A stretch of DNA of 64,000 nt, from NCBI GenBank assembly GCA_036386415.1, contig DASVVT010000072.1, forward strand, positions 1 through 64,000, given 5' to 3'. Source of the stretch: DASVVT01 sp036386415 (GTDB lineage Bacteria; Acidobacteriota; Blastocatellia; Pyrinomonadales; Pyrinomonadaceae). This document shows, one piece after another, positions 62,007-64,000 of this stretch (the first letter of the stretch is position 1; each line of letters opens with the position of its first letter). The translations under genes were made by a program, and so were the position numbers. A model generated the notes under the pieces. The model saw nothing but the letters and a program-made list of their open reading frames with translations, was not told where the DNA came from and made no database searches.

Positions 62007-62155
62007 GTAGACAGTAGACAGTAGGCAGTAGCCAGTAGAAAAGAAAGCAGAGCGTGACGTGTTGCTGTCTAATATGATTTAGAGTTTCAGTACGAAAAAG
62101 CATCAACCGCTTTTCTTTTCTACTGACTACTGCCTACTGTCTACTGTCTACTGTT
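62007..62155. repeat. Family B inverted repeat, copy 1
   Basis: Left arm of AGTAGACAGTAG-type words (62007-62049) and right arm of CTACTGTCTACTG words (62107-62155), both with AGAAAAGAAA/TTTCTTTTCT at the inner ends. It fills the gap between apt and acyP. Confidence 0.85.
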
Positions 62156-62434
62156 CTATCCCCTTTCTATTCGAAAAGAAGCGTACGTGCCGGTCGGTTC
62201 CAGGTTGAGCTCTTCGACCTTAGCGACGACGGCGAAGGCGGGGCCGGTGGCGAGGTCGTGTTTGAAAGCTTCGACGCTCGCGGACGTGCCTTCGGCGAGG
62301 GCTTCGACGCGTCCGTCCGGCAGGTTGCGCACGTAGCCTACGACCTGATGACGTGCGGCGGCGCGCTGGGCGAAGAAACGATAGCCGACGCCCTGCACTT
62401 CACCCTCGATCAGAAATTTACGCGCGACCTTCAT
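62156..62434 (-). CDS. acyP: Acylphosphatase
   Basis: This 92-residue protein is the acylphosphatase fold. The phosphate loop VQGVGYRFF with catalytic R19 and N37 in YVRNLPDG are present; FRIE ends the chain as usual. It hydrolyses acyl phosphates such as acetyl phosphate. The stop abuts the B1 repeat. Typical small cytosolic enzyme; firm call. Confidence 0.92.
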   Translation of the reverse strand: MKVARKFLIEGEVQGVGYRFFAQRAAARHQVVGYVRNLPDGRVEALAEGTSASVEAFKHDLATGPAFAVVAKVEELNLEPTGTYASFRIERG

Positions 62435-62503
62435 CCTCGTCTGTCAGTCAAAGAGCCCCCGTGCCTGCTTTTGCGAGATTGCCGCCTTGCGACCTGAAAC
62501 CTT

Positions 62504-62737
62504 TCAGTGATTCTTCTCTGGAGACTGATACTCCTTCTTCGGAGAGTGATGTTCGCTCATCGCCGCTGTCGTCAGAAAGCGCTTCGGCTCAGATGCGCCG
62601 AGAAGTTTTGCCGTATCGGGAGGAGCGAGGCTCACAGGCCCATATGATCGCTTTCCTCTTTGACGCAATCTGGAGACGAGCAGATAAACCGCTATGAACC
62701 AGATGGCAAACAGTACCCCAATGCCGACTTCAGCCAT
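62504..62737 (-). CDS. Small single-span membrane protein, unknown
   Basis: This 77-residue protein has one hydrophobic helix (VGIGVLFAIWFIAVYLLVSR, about residues 4-23) followed by a basic, polar tail. I recognise no family. The reading frame is short and the evidence is only the helix plus a plausible tail, so it may not be a real gene. It is upstream of acyP on the same strand. Confidence 0.4.
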   Translation of the reverse strand: MAEVGIGVLFAIWFIAVYLLVSRLRQRGKRSYGPVSLAPPDTAKLLGASEPKRFLTTAAMSEHHSPKKEYQSPEKNH

Positions 62738-62881
62738 TCAAAACTCCTTCCGCTTTCCACAACACGCGGAGGCGGTATCGAACGCGGGCTCAATCAAGTT
62801 CATTCCGGAATGAAAACGCGCGCAGGAGAATACCACAGGAGCAGCGCGCCTCGCATCAGGCGCTATTTAGCTGGCGCTGGA

Positions 62882-63541
62882 TCACCGGAGAGTCACATCA
62901 AACTCGCCCATGATGCGCTCGGCCGCATCGCTCCCGGCCTGTCTGAGCGCAGACTCCCAGGCGGCTCGACTGTCTGTCTGCGGCAGCGGCAGCCCTATGG
63001 GCACGCCGCCCACGCGCGCGGTGCGCCTGACCGGACGCAGATAAATCTTGCCCTGTGTCTTCACTTTGGCCGTGGCGGGCGCGAAGACTGTATAATCGAC
63101 ATAATAATCCCGCTCATCATGGCTGCGAGCGGACATCATATCGCTGCCGAAGTGAAGCCAGACCAGATAGGCATCAGTCTGTTTCCTGGCAAGCTCGATG
63201 CTTCGCTGCCGACCCATATCTTTTTCCACCTTGATCGTGACAGCAGAAGACTTCTTTAGCCGCTCGACAAAACCGGCCAGAATAATATTGGAGGCGTTGA
63301 TCGGTGCCTGGATCCTCTCAAACGCGTATTCATCTGCGGTGACAATGAGGGGCAGGCGCTGTGCCTCCGTAGAAGCTGTGGGCTTCGTTTCACTCTTCTC
63401 ATCTTCGGCTGGTGTCGAGACAGGCCGGGGCGGCGTCGCGCCTCCCTTAGCGCGACGGCCAGACTGCGCTTCGGACTCCCCGGCAGCGCACAGCACAAGC
63501 GATACGAAGAGCAGGGGCACTATCAAACGGCTGTATTTCAT
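62882..63541 (-). CDS. Secreted protein, unknown function
   Basis: This 219-residue protein has a signal peptide (MKYSRLIVPLLFVSLVLCAA) and a Lys/Pro/Thr-rich linker, then a mixed alpha-beta domain (about residues 65-210: AYLVWLHFGSDMMSARSHDE, YYVDYTVFAPATAKVKTQGK). AGGAGAG precedes the ATG. No family recognised. It may be periplasmic. Confidence 0.65.
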   Translation of the reverse strand: MKYSRLIVPLLFVSLVLCAAGESEAQSGRRAKGGATPPRPVSTPAEDEKSETKPTASTEAQRLPLIVTADEYAFERIQAPINASNIILAGFVERLKKSSAVTIKVEKDMGRQRSIELARKQTDAYLVWLHFGSDMMSARSHDERDYYVDYTVFAPATAKVKTQGKIYLRPVRRTARVGGVPIGLPLPQTDSRAAWESALRQAGSDAAERIMGEFDVTLR

Positions 63542-63562
63542 GAAACTCTCCTCATAGAAAGG

Positions 63563-63710
63563 CAGTAGACAGGAGACAGTAGACAGTAGTCAGTAGTAAA
63601 ACAGCGCGCCTGTTTGACTCACTATTACGATTTAGGATGAGCGGTATCAACGGCATCAACGGCTTTTCTTTTCTACTGGCTCCTGGCTACTGTCTACTGT
63701 CTACTGTTTT
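63563..63710. repeat. Family B inverted repeat, copy 2
   Basis: Left arm GGAGACAGTAGACAGTAGTC style words (63563-63600) and right arm CTACTGTCTACTG words (63661-63710). GGCTTTTCTTTTCTACTGGC matches copy 1. Lies between the unknown secreted protein and hemQ; the T tract touches the hemQ stop codon. Confidence 0.85.
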
Positions 63711-64000
63711 CATCCCAGCGCTTCCAGGCACTCTGCGAGCGTGCGCTGGCGGCAGGTGAACATGGGCGTGTCGCGCAGCGTGAAACTGCTCGCCTTGGTC
63801 TCGCGCAGCTCCTGCACGAGGTCCAGGAAATCCGACGGCTCGTCAGTCTCGAAGGCGACGACGAACTCCTGATCGTCGAGGCCGAAAGAGTAGGTCGTAT
63901 GGAGCTTGACCGAGCGATACTTTGAGCCGATCCGTATGTGCTCGTCCATCATCTCTTGCCGCTGCTCGGCGGGCTTAGTGTACCACTCGCGCGTCTTGAC
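63710..64000 (-). CDS. hemQ: Coproheme decarboxylase/chlorite dismutase family (partial)
   Basis: This is the C-terminal 96 residues of a HemQ-type protein; the N-terminus is outside the window. The frame continues through the window edge (REWYTKP before MMDEH), so the gene is not complete here. Segments KYRSVKLHTTYSFGLDDQEF and FVVAFETDEPSDFLDLV, then RDTPMFTC, match HemQ. It converts coproheme III to heme b in the coproporphyrin-dependent pathway. The last base of the stop touches the B2 repeat. Confidence 0.85.
   Translation of the reverse strand, partial: VKTREWYTKPAEQRQEMMDEHIRIGSKYRSVKLHTTYSFGLDDQEFVVAFETDEPSDFLDLVQELRETKASSFTLRDTPMFTCRQRTLAECLEALG

Noticed and set aside
62007..63710. 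CRISPR-like array
   Set aside because: The AGTAGACAGTAG words are direct tandem parts of an inverted repeat; there are no regular unique spacers and no cas genes.

Overview
The window looks like a chromosomal segment of a Gram-negative, GC-moderate bacterium, most likely an acidobacterium of the Blastocatellia type. This placement is inferred. It rests on a TonB-dependent receptor with an N-terminal carboxypeptidase-regulatory-like domain, very large secreted HYR/DUF5011/PxKF proteins, a bacterial RRM protein with a Gly-rich tail, a coproheme decarboxylase (HemQ), Tat-exported multicopper oxidases, and many dispersed long inverted repeats. No phage, insertion sequence, CRISPR array or rRNA was found; one tRNA-Arg(CCU) is present.

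Layout. 0-1.3 kb: RRM protein and two small zinc-ribbon proteins. 1.6-4 kb: a ferritin-like protein matching the C-terminal half of VioB/RebD-type enzymes, with a coupled unknown partner. 4.2-11.4 kb: a minus-strand glycan cluster (GT4, GINT1-like propeller, three methyltransferases, ChbG/YdjC deacetylase, GT-A protein, sulfotransferase). 11.5-18.6 kb: a copper-oxidase block (Spy/CpxP-like protein, two Tat multicopper oxidases, a DNRLRE-type secreted protein, a tyrosinase-like protein). 18.7-24.5 kb: molybdenum block with two molybdenum-storage-protein subunits, a methyltransferase, and divergent modA and modBC. 25.0-29.8 kb: plus-strand operon of methyltransferase, RibA-RibD(reductase) fusion, MDR dehydrogenase, PTPS-like protein and GT4, which I consider the best candidate for an undescribed pathway. 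30.0-32.8 kb: sulfotransferase, GT9 and GT-A protein. 33.0-38.4 kb: a VioB N-terminal-half homologue coupled to a DedA/VTT membrane protein, then a TonB receptor. 38.8-43.5 kb: HAD protein, a membrane PAS-GGDEF-EAL regulator and a GNAT acetyltransferase. 43.8-50.2 kb and 55.0-59.5 kb: four very large or repetitive secreted proteins. 50.4-54.4 kb: STELLO-like, GT2 and GT39-like proteins. 59.9-64.0 kb: housekeeping genes (response regulator, DsbA-like, tRNA-Arg, apt, acyP, hemQ).

Functional threads. Several blocks make, sulfate, methylate or deacetylate surface glycans. A second thread is metal use: copper oxidases next to molybdate uptake and storage. A third is small-molecule chemistry from GTP and possibly from amino acids (the split VioB-like pair, 29 kb apart). 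At least twelve long inverted repeats in five sequence families sit between genes; two of them supply the last codons and the stop codon of a neighbouring gene. Functions are assigned from motifs and remembered family signatures; no database search was run.
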